Assembly: GCA_032622095.1 (NCBI GenBank)
Contig: CP136061.1
Span: 3,596,001 to 3,660,000 of the forward strand
Source of the DNA: Siphonodentalium dalli
Lineage: Eukaryota > Mollusca > Scaphopoda > Gadilida > Siphonodentaliidae
Direction of reading: 5' to 3'
DNA length: 64,000 nucleotides
Below are positions 33,957-45,302 of this stretch, in pieces (position 1 is the stretch's first letter; the number at the start of each line of letters is the position of its first letter). A program made the translations under genes and the position numbers. Below the pieces are notes generated by a model that saw nothing but the letters and a program-made list of their open reading frames with translations, was not told the origin of the DNA and searched no databases.

Positions 33957-34700
33957 TTCATCAAATTGAATATTTTAAACTAAATCCGGTCCTATGACAT
34001 GTGAGGGCTGGTATAACCAACTGTTTTATATCATGTTCAAGATACATTTATACGTTAGCGACTAGAGTATCTTAACAAATTATTTCGATTCCAATATAAT
34101 TGCTTAGTATGAAATTTTAATATATATAAAGGTGAGGGGTTGAAATAATTTTTTATTTTTTTTTTATCATTTCGGGACAAGAACTGCTAGAATAATTAAT
34201 AATTTCACACAACACCCCAATCGCCAAAATAGCTTGTCTTGACTCCATAATGTTGAGTTAGATGCTTGAGCAAGATTACCGTCACAACAACTCGTCATAA
34301 GTACCAGATACAATGGAGTGTTGGGAAACGCGCGGCTGACCCTTAATGAATTGTTGAATTAAAGTTTGGTGAGAAATACATAGGGAATTTAAACGATGAG
34401 TCGCGTGAAGTCAATCACGTGCTAATACGTTTATTTGCGTTCGATGCAGCATCGTGTTACTGTAGTTATTGCCAAATTGTTAGCAATATAAATTCATTTT
34501 GGCTGATAATGATCAAAATCAAACAATATGCAAGCACCCCGCATTGACACATGGACAGTTGCTAACAGCCTCTGCAAACCACACCCTGGTTTCTACGACC
34601 CGCGTATAGAAATAATTTTGGTGGTGGTCTAGGGATCTATTAATCCGAGATAAAACTTTAAATCTGCGAAAATTTGGACATCTGTTATTTATTCATGTTA
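33957..34700. other. Intron 1 sequence below the exon 1 donor
   Basis: AT-rich, with a T run at 34150-34170. No exon or repeat recognised. Confidence 0.4.
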
Positions 34701-34705
34701 CTTAC

Positions 34706-35017
34706 GTTTAGGTCGAACTTTATCATGTAGTTTCCATCGGCCGTTCCACCAGACGTCCCCAATTCCAGATCGTATAGCGAAGTTCCATACAAGTGGCAAA
34801 CTCTGTAATTTGAGTTGTACGTACTTCCTGTGCAATTTCGATGATACAGACAGAGCTTGGAACATCTGAGGATGTTAGCAGCAGATACACTCATAACCGG
34901 TGTACCTACGGGCGTACGACCCGTATCTAATTCGGGAAACTTGTTCCCGCATGAGTTTAAATGTCCACGGACTCCAAACAGAAAAGCAGTAACCAGAATT
35001 ACCCGAGCGACTTCCAT
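34706..35017 (-). CDS. Exon 1 of PAN/apple-domain secreted protein gene (signal peptide + PAN-like module)
   Basis: The exon opens with ATG at 35017 and runs 104 codons to a strong donor (AAC|GTAAGT, intron from 34705), phase 0. Residues 1-18 form a signal peptide (hydrophobic VILVTAFLF core, then GVRG), so the product should be secreted or luminal. Residues 23-78 show a PAN/apple-like cysteine pattern: C23, C52, C56, C62 and C74, with the C-x3-C-x5-C-x11-C spacing around RCSKLCLYHRNC that is usual for this fold, which binds proteins or sugars. The following glycine-rich stretch ends in NYMIKFDLN. The first methionine is chosen because it directly precedes the signal peptide. No stop interrupts the frame. 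It should splice to 27549. The fold call comes from cysteine spacing, not a search. Confidence 0.75.
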
Positions 35018-35040
35018 CTTCCACGCGGGCTGTTGAATGC

Positions 35041-35085
35041 CGACTGTACCCTATAATACTGGTCCGAGCTTGCCTATATGAAGTA
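35041..35085 (-). promoter_or_regulatory. Possible core promoter upstream of exon 1
   Basis: On the minus strand a CATATAGG TATA-like motif lies about 60 bases upstream of the exon 1 ATG. About 30 bases below it is ACAGTC, which resembles an initiator. This would give a 5' UTR of roughly 30 bases. AT-rich motifs are common here, so this is only a suggestion; a spliced 5' UTR with a more distant promoter is equally possible. Confidence 0.18.
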
Positions 35086-35089
35086 CCGT

Positions 35090-36830
35090 GAATGCCTCGC
35101 TGAAGTGTTGTTAAGTGGTAATCCTCTCCCGCCCGATGCCATGTACAGAGATGAAATTGGTTTGATCACGCCGTACCATTGGGTGGGGACGTAAATGTCT
35201 GTCCCGAGTACAACCATGTGTGCACGATAAATAACCCTACAATGTGATATGATGCTGGGTGGTCCTGCTGAATTGCTATGCTACTGAAATGTTCATCAGC
35301 TGTAAAGTTACAAACTTAACAGGAATATCAATTATCAAAATGTATTTCTCTACCATTGTTTACCATGTTTAAATTCAGTACAGACAATTGCTACCTCGGG
35401 GCAAACCTTAAATCCAAATATATGTTAGTTAATGTGCAGTCTAATTCGCCACTTTGTATTCAAGATTAAGAATTACACCAGAATTAAGCAAATAATATGG
35501 AATTTGTAGGTATAAAGCTGCGATGCTAGTTATCATCCCCTGATGCTTAAATATCAAGACATGCCATTAGTGAATATAACACGCCTCAAAGTGTACGTTA
35601 CGCCGCGATATAGGCGCAATGGAATGCAAGGATATTGCAGCGCATCCAATGTGATAAAATTATGCTCGTCATGTAAGAACGATGGTTAAGTCGTGATGGA
35701 GAGGGCAGAGGGTATTGGGTAAACGAATGCGATTCTTGACCAAATACATGATGCTGAGAATATTATCTAACTTAAAACCCACCCATCGAACTGTCATTGG
35801 AGCCAACTATCCAATTGGCGTGGGCTGCAGCTCTGTCTTGATTACCTGAGTATACGCCCACAGTTCAGCACGGACAGTTATCGTTGTCCACGACTAAAAG
35901 TAATATGTTTCACTTATTATTTAATTCGAATCCGGACTTGCCAGTTGAGGGACGTTTCCTCAGAAGATTGCCGTTGGGCTGTGGATTCGGCTACAGTGTG
36001 AGCTATATATTTATATCCAATTTTATTTGTTTATTTTTTCTTTCTTGATTTAAAGATCCCCCATCCAATTCGACATCAAATAAGTTAACATTCCATAAGA
36101 CATTTAGCAGGCAATAAAACATGAAAAATAATGGCAATCGACGATGGTCGTTGTACATATGCATCACCAATACAGCACCACACGAACCATCCAAAATAAT
36201 GTGATCGGAATTAGCATAAATAGCTTATTTTCGCAAACTATCTTCACTTTTCATCGTTGGATGATAATGAAGTAATAACGCTATTTATAAAATGTGATTT
36301 TTCGAATATTCTGGCGTCGAACAGCACGAAACCTGGTAAAACTGCTTCAGTATTAAGAAGTCGAAATCACACAAGAAGCTTGCATACATTGGTATACTGA
36401 TTATTTCTCATTGTTTTCTGATGAAGCTTATTGAATTTCCAATTATTATCTGAAAGACACTTACTAGCTTGAATTCTACATATCATTTGACTTATAGTTT
36501 ATACACAGTGACGTGGCTATACGTGTGGCTCAGAGCAGTATGACAATTAAATTTCGCACACCCATCCCCTTCGGGTTAGATGTTTCAAACTGAATGATAT
36601 CCTAACATATCCAGTTACTGGACAATTATAACATGACATGCGCCACCCCCGTGGTTGGTAAATTCTCAGCAGTCCCATCGTGTATGCATGATTCCCAACT
36701 TTCCCACCACCACGATGACCATAATATACCTTTAAGTATCACCCCCCAGAAGTTAACAAATGGTCAATGCACACATGTATAACCTGTGTTATTTTCTTTG
36801 AAACAGTATACAATCGCACAAATAGTGCCT
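35090..36830. other. Upstream region of the PAN-domain gene, nothing recognised
   Basis: Moderately AT-rich. The minus frame at 36003-36194 has no domain or splice support. Near 36512 GTGACGTGGCTATACGTG resembles a transposon edge motif. Regulatory sites cannot be picked out by eye. Confidence 0.35.
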
Positions 36831-36845
36831 ATATATCGTTCGTTC

Positions 36846-36906
36846 AATAAAAGTGAAATAAAGATCACAAGCGCCCGGAGGGCGCGCGTGGTATCTATTT
36901 CACTTA
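36846..36906. repeat. Short foldback (about 60 bp)
   Basis: AAGTGAAATAAAGAT and ATCTATTTCACTT flank a GC-rich loop containing GCGCCCGGAGGGCGC. Probably a miniature element. Confidence 0.65.
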
Positions 36907-37259
36907 AAAATCGGACGCCGTGCTTATAACATATTTATGACACCCAATCAACCTGAGAAACTTACAATCAGTGATGTGTTTCTGTTACCAATTAAATGTG
37001 TGGTCAGTCTTACAAACATGGTCCGGTGAATACCATATCAATACCCCATGGTCGGTATTTCGCCCTGACTGTTCAACGCATTGCATTTATGCCGAACATG
37101 ACAAGTCAAATTACTTTTGTGTTTATCGTGGATTAACTAGAGAGCACACTACACTTCTACTCTATTGTGCATTATTCCTAGGTATCGGATTTATTTATTC
37201 CATACACTCCAAGTCGGATTTATAATATCACAAACAGCACTTTCGACAAATGTAAGTTA

Positions 37260-37806
37260 TTCAATGGGGTCCGGTTACTGACCTTTATTTACTGTAAATA
37301 TCGGTTATTTCTTGTCTTCGCTGCAAAACGGTCTGTCGTTGATTACATTTGTTCATTGTGTTGGTGAGATGGGGTACTAAATTTGCCACTGTTAAGGATA
37401 GTAACTGCAGGCGTTTACCGACAAAGCAAATGCCCATTTAATTTATCCGAATACCCGGTCTGAAATTTTAGTATGGCGTATACTCCTCGGTATTACTTTA
37501 ATTAATTATTTAAATATTAACGTTTATATATTTCGCACGACGTATCGCCCATGTCTTCCATGTCGCTACGTCGCTGTATCTGCTCGATGTGACAAAACAT
37601 GGTATCACAGCCCATATTAGTAATGCCCACCTCGGTCGAAAAATAACTTGTTTGAATGGACGGGAGTACATAATTGGTCAATCAAGGTGTGCGCCGCGAA
37701 TACAATGCATAAGCTTGTTGTAATCACGACAGTCCGTTTGATAGAACAGGCGACGACTTAAAGATCTTTACAGTAAATAAAGGTCGGTCACCGGACCTCA
37801 TTAGAT
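37260..37806. mobile_element. MITE with long terminal inverted repeats (about 547 bp)
   Basis: AATGGGGTCCGGTTACTGAC, then CTTTATTTACTGTAAA on the left, match the complement of 37768-37806 (TTTACAGTAAATAAAGG, CCGGACCTCATT). Weaker pairing continues inward (AAACGGTCTGTCGTTGATTAC against GTAATCACGACAGTCCGTTT). The target duplication is unclear. No coding capacity. Confidence 0.78.
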
Positions 37807-37984
37807 AACTTCCGTTGGTCGAGGGCTCATTGGCGTGTTATAAATAGTTGATTAGTCATCGGCGACGTAGCTAGAGGCCTCCGTGAATTTTCCAGCTGCA
37901 CCCCCCCCCTTTTTAACCAGGCCGAACTCGCAATGTTGCGTAATTCTTTTTGCTTCCCACCCTGTGGCTTGGAGTTTCCTAACT

Positions 37985-39560
37985 GTACCTACTGTGTCAG
38001 GATAAAATAAGGTTTCCATGGCAACGGCACCAAATATTTGGAGAAAAGTTGAAAAAGGCCACTGTTGAGAACCAACGAGCCTTGTGTTTGAAGAAATGGT
38101 GTTATCTCATAGTGCCAATAGGGGTCCATCAAACGGACTGAGCCACTATCACATATAGTGTCAAGGTCAATTACTAAGGTCAAGGTCATTGGAAAAAATG
38201 TGATATTTTGGTCTATTTTTTATAATTGTCTCATATTCCGCTACCACTAGTGACTTAGTCTTAAGAGCAATCACCATCGTAATGCACTAAAAGTAGGGCG
38301 AAATCACGTTGTCCAATTTGATATGTGATGCATTACTACAGTAACTGTCAACAGGTGACAGTATTTATTTGATACATAATCACATTTTAAGTACTAATTT
38401 ATAATGTATTTGTGGCAGTACGAACGTCACGATACAATACCCTGAGACCATCAGACCAAATAAATATGATTTCGTGACTTTAGCACTAAAACATGAAAGC
38501 GCCGAAAGCGACAAAAAGTGCTCCATTACGGCGCACAATTTGTCGCCTGTGAAGTCGCGCCGAAACATGCGCTAACATCGCACATTCTGTCTCTTTCGGC
38601 GCGTTAGTAATGGCGCACCTTTTGTCGCTTTCGATGCGCGCCGAAAGCGCCATTTGGAAGTGGTCCTAATAGTACTCCATAAACATGACACTTCACCATA
38701 TGAGTTGCTTAGTTATAGTGGAAACGTTTTGGATGTGGATGTCTTGGTGAGGGATCATGTATCAGGATAAAATCTGGTTTCCATGGCAACGGCATAAAAT
38801 ATTTGGAGAAAAGTTTTAAAAGCCCATGTTGGTAACCTGATGAGTCTTGTGTTTGAAGAAAAGATGTGAACGCATAGTGCCAATAATGGTCCATCAACTG
38901 GACTAGGACATTGTATATATAGGGTTGCTAAGTCAAGGTCATTGGAAAAAGGTAATTGTACATATTCTTTTTATATATTTCTCATATTCCGCTACGCATA
39001 GCACATGTGTTAGTCATAAAAGCAATCCCCTTCATAATACAAACATTTGAACACCATCACCACGTTCAATTTGGTATGATATACTTGATACAAGACGATC
39101 ACAGTCAACATGTCACAACATTTATAGTTTATATTTAATCACATATTAAATTTTATAGTATTTGAGGCAGTACTTAAGTCACGATGCATTACCCTTTAGA
39201 GACCATCAGACCAAAATAAACACGATTTTTTTACTTTAGTAACTAAAGCACTATACTTCACAAATATGTTGCTTAGTTATAGTGGGAACTTTTTGGATTG
39301 GGGTGGCTGCATGTGTCAGGATAAAATATGGTTTCCATGGCAAAATATTTGGAGGAAAATTGAAAAAGCCCACTGTGGAAACCCGATGAGCCTTGTAGTT
39401 ATTCAAATACAAAAGTCACGATCCAACTCCGAATTAAGGGACCATCAGATCTAAATAAACACGATTTTATGACTATATGTTTATGTTTATTCTAAAGCAT
39501 GAAACTTCACATATTGGATGCTCAGTTATAGAAGCACACTTTTAGGATGTGATGTCCGAT
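37985..39560 (+). repeat. Three direct units of a dispersed repeat (GGTTTCCATGGCAACGGC)
   Basis: Units start near 38000, 38760 and 39312 with CAGGATAAAAT and GGTTTCCATGGCAA, then AAATATTTGGAGAAAAGTT, a CCCACTGT-like stretch and GAGCCTTGTGTTTGAAGAA. Later parts share AAGGTCATTGGAAAA and TCTCATATTCCGCTAC. The first unit is longer because a GC-rich foldback is inserted at 38490. A relative on the other strand is at 44320-44660 and a weaker one at 41035-41190. Confidence 0.82.
38490..38650. mobile_element. GC-rich foldback inserted in repeat unit 1
   Basis: GCGCCGAAAGCGACAAAAAG then TGCTCCATTAC pairs with GTAATGGCGCACCTTTTGTC then GCTTTCGATGCGCGCC. Further GCGCC motifs lie inside. Its base composition differs sharply from the surroundings, and the other units lack it. 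Confidence 0.78.
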
Positions 39561-40324
39561 GGGGGAGTTGTATTTCAAGGTCAGAGGACAAAGGTCAAAT
39601 ACCAAATGCCATAATGAAAACATAACTGCTGTTTTGTTGTGGCTAAATACTATGATTTATACTATATACCCCACAATAACTTTCAACCATCGCAAATCTG
39701 CATATCAGTGCCCTAATGTATTCAGCTAATCAGGATAGTCCACATGGGGGTAACTAGCTAGGGTTCGATGGGCTCGTCCACTGGGAAGGACAATGCTCTA
39801 TTGTGCGACGATGCACTGTCTATACTATGCACGTTATCGCAACATACATGACATTGTGTGTTACCAAAATTACATTAATGCCATATTCGAAAAATGTAGC
39901 AAATAATAATTTCGGTTTTATATAGCGCTCAGTAATATTGTTCTAAGACGCTTTTAAATATTACACTATTAGCCCAGTCATTTGTACAAGCCAGCCTATG
40001 CACTGGTTGCAGTCATGATATTGTGTACATGTTCTGCTATAGTTTGCTCAGAACGAGATATAATACTCACCAGTATGACAATCTGACTGGTACTGGTACT
40101 CGTTTAACGCACGAATGGTGCGAAGTCGACACAGTACGAGCGACCTTGCACGTCGCTCAAAGCGGCCAAGCCAATGTTGTGTGAATTCACAATAAACCAC
40201 CGGCGGGCTGCGAACTCATTTATCTGTGTTGACGGCGAAGACACACTGAGCACTGGACCACCGTGCTCCATGTGACATATTTTCGATTTACAGAAGAGAC
40301 AAAAACATCCGATTCAAGTTCGAA
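39561..40324. other. No gene recognised
   Basis: Mixed-composition DNA. Near 40075-40150 are short ACTGGTACTGGTACTCG and GTGCGAAG motifs and CGAGCGACCTTGCACGTCGCT, a small palindrome. No coding signal. Confidence 0.35.
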
Positions 40325-40558
40325 GCAGTCTGAGTCTTCTCTTAGGACGCTTACGCTCAGTAGGGAATCTCGCTGAAGAATCGGCAGGAGACCAGGACCA
40401 TTCGTACTTAACTATTGGGAAAAACATATCCTAGTTAGAACAGTTGGAGTCTATTCTTGTGATGCTTGCGCTTAGTGGGGGTCGCGATATTTGGTTCGCG
40501 AATTGAAGAATCGGCAGGCATCCAGAACCGTTCGCGCGTACTGAACTATTGGCGTTAA
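40325..40558 (+). repeat. Direct duplication of about 115 bp
   Basis: GCAGTCTGAGTCTTCTCTTAG, GACGCTTACGCTCAGTAGGG and GAAGAATCGGCAGG (from 40325) recur diverged from 40438 (AGTTGGAGTCTATTCTTGTG, GATGCTTGCGCTTAGTGGGG, GAAGAATCGGCAGG). Confidence 0.7.
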
Positions 40559-41857
40559 TCCACTCAGACAATACTTGCATTGTATATACATATGTCGTAC
40601 ACGAACCACCCATGCAGTGGTTCGTTTATAGCTCATGGGAGGGAAATGAAAGTTAATGATTCATAGTGTTCGTCATCAAGAAGCCTGAACGTTGTGTTGT
40701 GCGATGAGTCCGCCACCAGGTCATGCAGGGCTAATATCGCCCCATCCAATGCGCACCCGCATCAATTATGCCGTTGCAATCACACGACGAACCCGCCTTA
40801 ATGAAACACTGGCTACGCCTATGATAGTCCACATATGTCAATGTTACTAACGGGGGAAATGGTTTCTGGGGCCAAATTAGGATATATTTTATAACACGAC
40901 CACACAGAGTCAATATTACAGAGAGGAATTATCATGCATCTTTTACCATATTCTCACATCTAACTGGGATCAATGCACATTCCTAATCCTTACATATCGC
41001 GGGGTCCCTTAAGAATAGCATGAATCATGACTATAGTATCTAAAGCATGAAACTTGGCATATTGGTCGAGTGACCTCAAGCTGAACATTGTTGGAGGTGG
41101 TTACCCGGATGGGATGAGATTGATCAAGGTCAGGTCAACATAATCTATGTCAACATTTTCCCCCTGATACTTTTATCATTTGTAGGTGTTTCATTGAAAT
41201 ATGGGATATATTGAACTTTCTCCGACAGCTTGGACCATTTATAAAACCCGGCTGGCAAATAACTTGAACAACCACAATTTGTTATATGTTTTTCATTGTC
41301 TCATTCAAATACCCAAGCAAACCATGGAATGCTACTACAAGACAGTGGGGTACGTGCTATCAGGCAGTGTGTATTATTATGAATATAAAGTGGCCTATGG
41401 CACCACGAATTGAGGTAATATGATGCTTTCCGACTCTTAGGATTTGGCGAAAAGGCTACTGGCGTAATGTGAGGTCTCAGCCGTAGACTATTTATACAAG
41501 ATGGTCAATTGATGACTGTTGAGTCGCCCGCCTGACTGTAAAGACTGAAAATACTCGGACTCTGAAGATTACAACAGTTAGAACATGTCAAAATCACTTA
41601 AGTAGTTCTAAACAGGGACGTCGCTAGATGGTCCCCGTTCAGTAGTGCGGTGTCCACCTTGAGACTTTCAAATGCAAGCCCGACCCCCAACATAGTCCAC
41701 AGGATGTCCCTCACAACTGGATCAAACATACTCCCAAGTTCGTAAAATTCCTTTGCACATCCCCCTTAAATTGGAAGTGATGCCTCCAACATGACATGCC
41801 CTCTTCCTTTTTAATGGCCGACACCATTCAAACATATTTGATTCCCAACTTTCCATG
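40559..41857. other. Transposon fragments, no gene
   Basis: Contains ACACTGGCTACGCCTATGAT (40808) and AGGGACGTCGCTAGATGG (41615), short edge motifs typical of decayed DNA transposons, and a fragment of the 38 kb repeat family at 41035-41190 (AAAGCATGAAACTTGGCATA, GGTGGTTACCCGGATGGG). Frames here have no domain. Confidence 0.4.
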
Positions 41858-42590
41858 TACCCTAAAAACCCAAACGCAATTTCTTGACGGGTCGGACCCA
41901 TTTTAACAAACCTAACCCAAGGACCTTCCATACTATATATAGGCTAAATATTACTGATGGCTCTTGAGAAAATGTTTAAGAATAACTATTGAGGAAAATA
42001 GTTATGTCCCTGGCTCCGCCCATATTGGACACTGACCCAATTTGAACAAATCTGAATCAGTCACCCAAGGTTCCTTACCAAATACAAGCTGAATAGGCCT
42101 GATGGTTCTTGAGAAGGTGTTGTAAGAAATACTATAGAGGGAAAGAGTTATAAACCTGGCTCCACCACTATTTGACCTGGTGATCTCATTTGAACCAATC
42201 TGAATCACAGTCGCCCAATGTCTCTTCATCCCAGATGTAAGCTGAATATGCATGATGGTTCTGGATAAGAAGACATCTTAAGAATTACTATGGATAGAAA
42301 AGTTATGTCCCTGGCTCCGCCCTTATTTGACCTGGTGATCCAATTTGAACAAATCTGTATAACTGTAACCAAAGGATCCTCCATACCAAATATAAGCTAA
42401 ATGGCCCCGATGGTTATTGAGAAGATGTTTTAAGAATTACTATGGACAGGAATAGTTACGCCCCAAGCTTGGTCCCTTTTCGACCCGGCGACACCATTTG
42501 AACAAATCATAATCCCAGTCACCTGGGGACAATATCCACAATATATATAACTCAATTCTGACTTGCGGTTATTGAGAAGATGTTGACGGA
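41858..42590 (+). repeat. About 146-155 bp tandem array, 4-5 units
   Basis: TTATGTCCCTGGCTCCGCCC-like blocks fall at about 42012, 42158, 42312 and 42466. Each is followed by TTGACCTGG, CATTTGAACAAATCTG, CCATACCAAATATAAGCT and GATGGTTATTGAGAAGATGT. Units are 70-85 percent alike by eye. It resembles the dispersed tandem units common in mollusc genomes. The minus frames across it are shadows. Confidence 0.85.
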
Positions 42591-44319
42591 TGGATGAGGA
42601 GTGATAAAAAGCATCCACCCCATCAAGTTTCCCATATGTAACTACCCAATAACACGGGTATTTATTTGTAATGGCCTAACTGTCAGATCCACACTTGGGG
42701 CAACAGTTATATCTATGAATATACAATATTGATCATTTGGATTGAAACAAATTAGTTATCATACACCATTACGAACATTCAACAGGGCTGTCACACCCAG
42801 CAGATTTAATTTCAATTAAAGCTGATATGCACTGTTTTGTTAAAATTGGAGAATCATTGACATTGGAATCTCATTTGTTGAAAACTGCTGGCTGGCTGGC
42901 GGGATTTAGTAGTGCAAAGAGTAAAATCCAAGATGGCTGCCGGCGGCCATGTTTTTGTTCAAAAATCGTTCACATTCGATAACGTACATCCAAACATGAA
43001 CCTGAACATGACTGTAAATTGTAAGAAGATTTATCCAATAATGTTGGCTGCAGAGTGTGCAAGATGGATTCAAATAAAAATCAAAATGGTTGCCATATTT
43101 TAAAACTAATTTCGGGTGGAAAATATTGCTCCCATGCAGATATCACCACGAACACACACATAGAGTATGTTGATGATCAGATGAGGGAAGTGGCTTGTAG
43201 GTGTAAGTTGAGCTAAAAAGAGGGGATAGTTGGGATAGTTAAAATTAAGCAGAAAGGTATGATAGTGTTGTTGGGGGTGTCAAAGTTGCCAAAACTATTG
43301 TTTACACCCGCTTGTATTTATATTTTTAAAAATCTATAAAATCCCAAATATGATCTCTGTCAGTTGCCCAAATTGTAAAAATGGTAAATCTCCCATATAG
43401 TTGTGATATTAGAACCATGGAGACATATGTTGGAGGTCATTCACCCCAGTCATATTGTATATTGTACCATAAGATATTGCAATCTATGATTCTCAGACTT
43501 TTCGGAGGTACCGTGTCCAAGAAGGTAATAAAATAGTCGGGTGGATTCATTTGATAAAATGTTCATTCGGGACAAGGTATTCGACAATCACATATTGTAC
43601 ATATTTGACAAAAAACTAGAAACAACGGTGTCTTACATGTGAATTACATTTTCCAATTTTATGTAATTAATGTCATTCGCATGGCATAAATTACAGAGTT
43701 CTATATCTAAGCTACGGTCATTGAGTAATGGAATATTCTTAATCATATTTTCATGATAAATCTTTGTCTCATTCAGCTGGTGATAATATTTCGTTTACTG
43801 GTAATCTTATTAGGTGATCAATCAAGAATTTGAGACCTTATACAATTAACATTTCGGAGCAATCTTCCAGAAATATATTTTGAATAATGTGGTACGCATC
43901 ATTGTCGCGAAATTCTTCTGTGATTCTAACCATAAAACGAGCAGATGTGTGTGAATGAAGAGAATATTACCTATTCCTATTCCATCCTCCTGTGAACAGG
44001 ACACTCAAAAGTGACCAATTTGATAACATTTGGAACAGTTCTATGGAAACAGAAGCATTGTATCCACCACTCAACATGTTTGTATGGAAAAGTATGACTA
44101 AGTTGTACAACGCAGTGGATTGTAATCTATATTTCTGATCGAAATTGAGATGGTAGTAATACCGCAAAAAGTTCACTAAAATGACAATTTGGACAGTATT
44201 TGTGCTAATGGTTGCTATGGAAACGATATTATATTCTATACATATCCACCTTTGCGAAGTGAATGAACCTCTCATATATGAACAGTTGTTAAAATTGATT
44301 TCAATCGAAAATTTTACAG
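42591..44319. other. No gene recognised
   Basis: AT-rich. 42886-42902 is a GGCTGGCTGGCGG run, and 42920-43100 has two CAAGATGG/CAAAATGG motifs found in many marine repeats. The 119-codon minus frame at 43967-44326 overlaps the inverted repeat relative at 44320 and has no domain. Confidence 0.35.
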
Positions 44320-44660
44320 TTGCCATGATATGTGTAGCGAAATATGAGACAATAATGAAAAAAATGGACCAATATATTACATTTGTCCAATGACCTTGAC
44401 CTTAGCAATCGGCATTTACCTTATATGTCTAGCGGCCCCGTCCGTTTGGCGTCAATATCATTTCTTTGAACACAAGGCTCATTGATTCCCAACAGCGGAC
44501 TTTTTCAACTTTTCTCCAAATATTTGATGCCGTTGCCATGGAAACCTAAATTTTATTCTGACAGAGGTCCTCCCACCCGGGCACCACCTTCAAAAAGTTT
44601 TCCTTATAACTAAGCAACATATACTTGAAGTTTCATGCTTTAGTCACTAAAGTCACAATA
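44320..44660 (-). repeat. Inverted relative of the 38-39.5 kb repeat unit
   Basis: Reverse-complement match to the unit at 38000: ACACAAGGCTCATTGATTCC, CTCCAAATATTTGATGCCGT, TTGCCATGGAAACC, and further left AATGACCTTGACCTTAGCAA and GTAGCGAAATATGAGACAAT. Confidence 0.78.
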
Positions 44661-45302
44661 TGGCAATTTTTTTTATCTCAGGGACCCCACTATTAATACT
44701 TCTAATAGTGTAGAAAATATTGTATAGTCGTTATCAAATTATGTAATTTTTCGACCAAAAGCGTGTTTGGGGGAGGGATAACACAAATCCAGTATCTCGC
44801 AAACCGTTCAAAACGTATGTTAACTTCTTTCTACATATGCTTGTCAGATAATTACTACACCAAATGGTTTAAATATTGCGACATTATTGCAATATCCGTT
44901 TGCATGATAATGTTTGAAAAACAAATATTTCTGTGAAAAAGAGCTATTTTTCAGCATAAAATAAATGTTTCCGTTCCAAATGGCAGGAAAATCCAGATTA
45001 ACAAATACTGTTTTCCTATCAAGTAGAGATATGGTATAATGTAATCATTTTAACACCAACAATGTTGGCAAATAAGTTAGAACTTATAGCCACAAGGCTC
45101 GCCTTACCGAAATCGTTAATTTCTGGAAAAAGTCACTGGTGGGTATACTTCATCGTCGATTTGACAATAGCCACTCCGATTCCGTTCTTTTTCACTATCA
45201 TTTCCATCAACAATATATATTTCTCCTTCAAAAACTGTTGGTTTCAACTCGTTCTATCGTGGGTAGGGGTACCCGACCACATTTGGCGTTTGGCCGCTAC
45301 AT

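Noticed and set aside
43967-44326. 119-residue minus-strand frame
   Set aside because: Part of it overlaps the inverted copy of the 38 kb repeat, and there is no domain.
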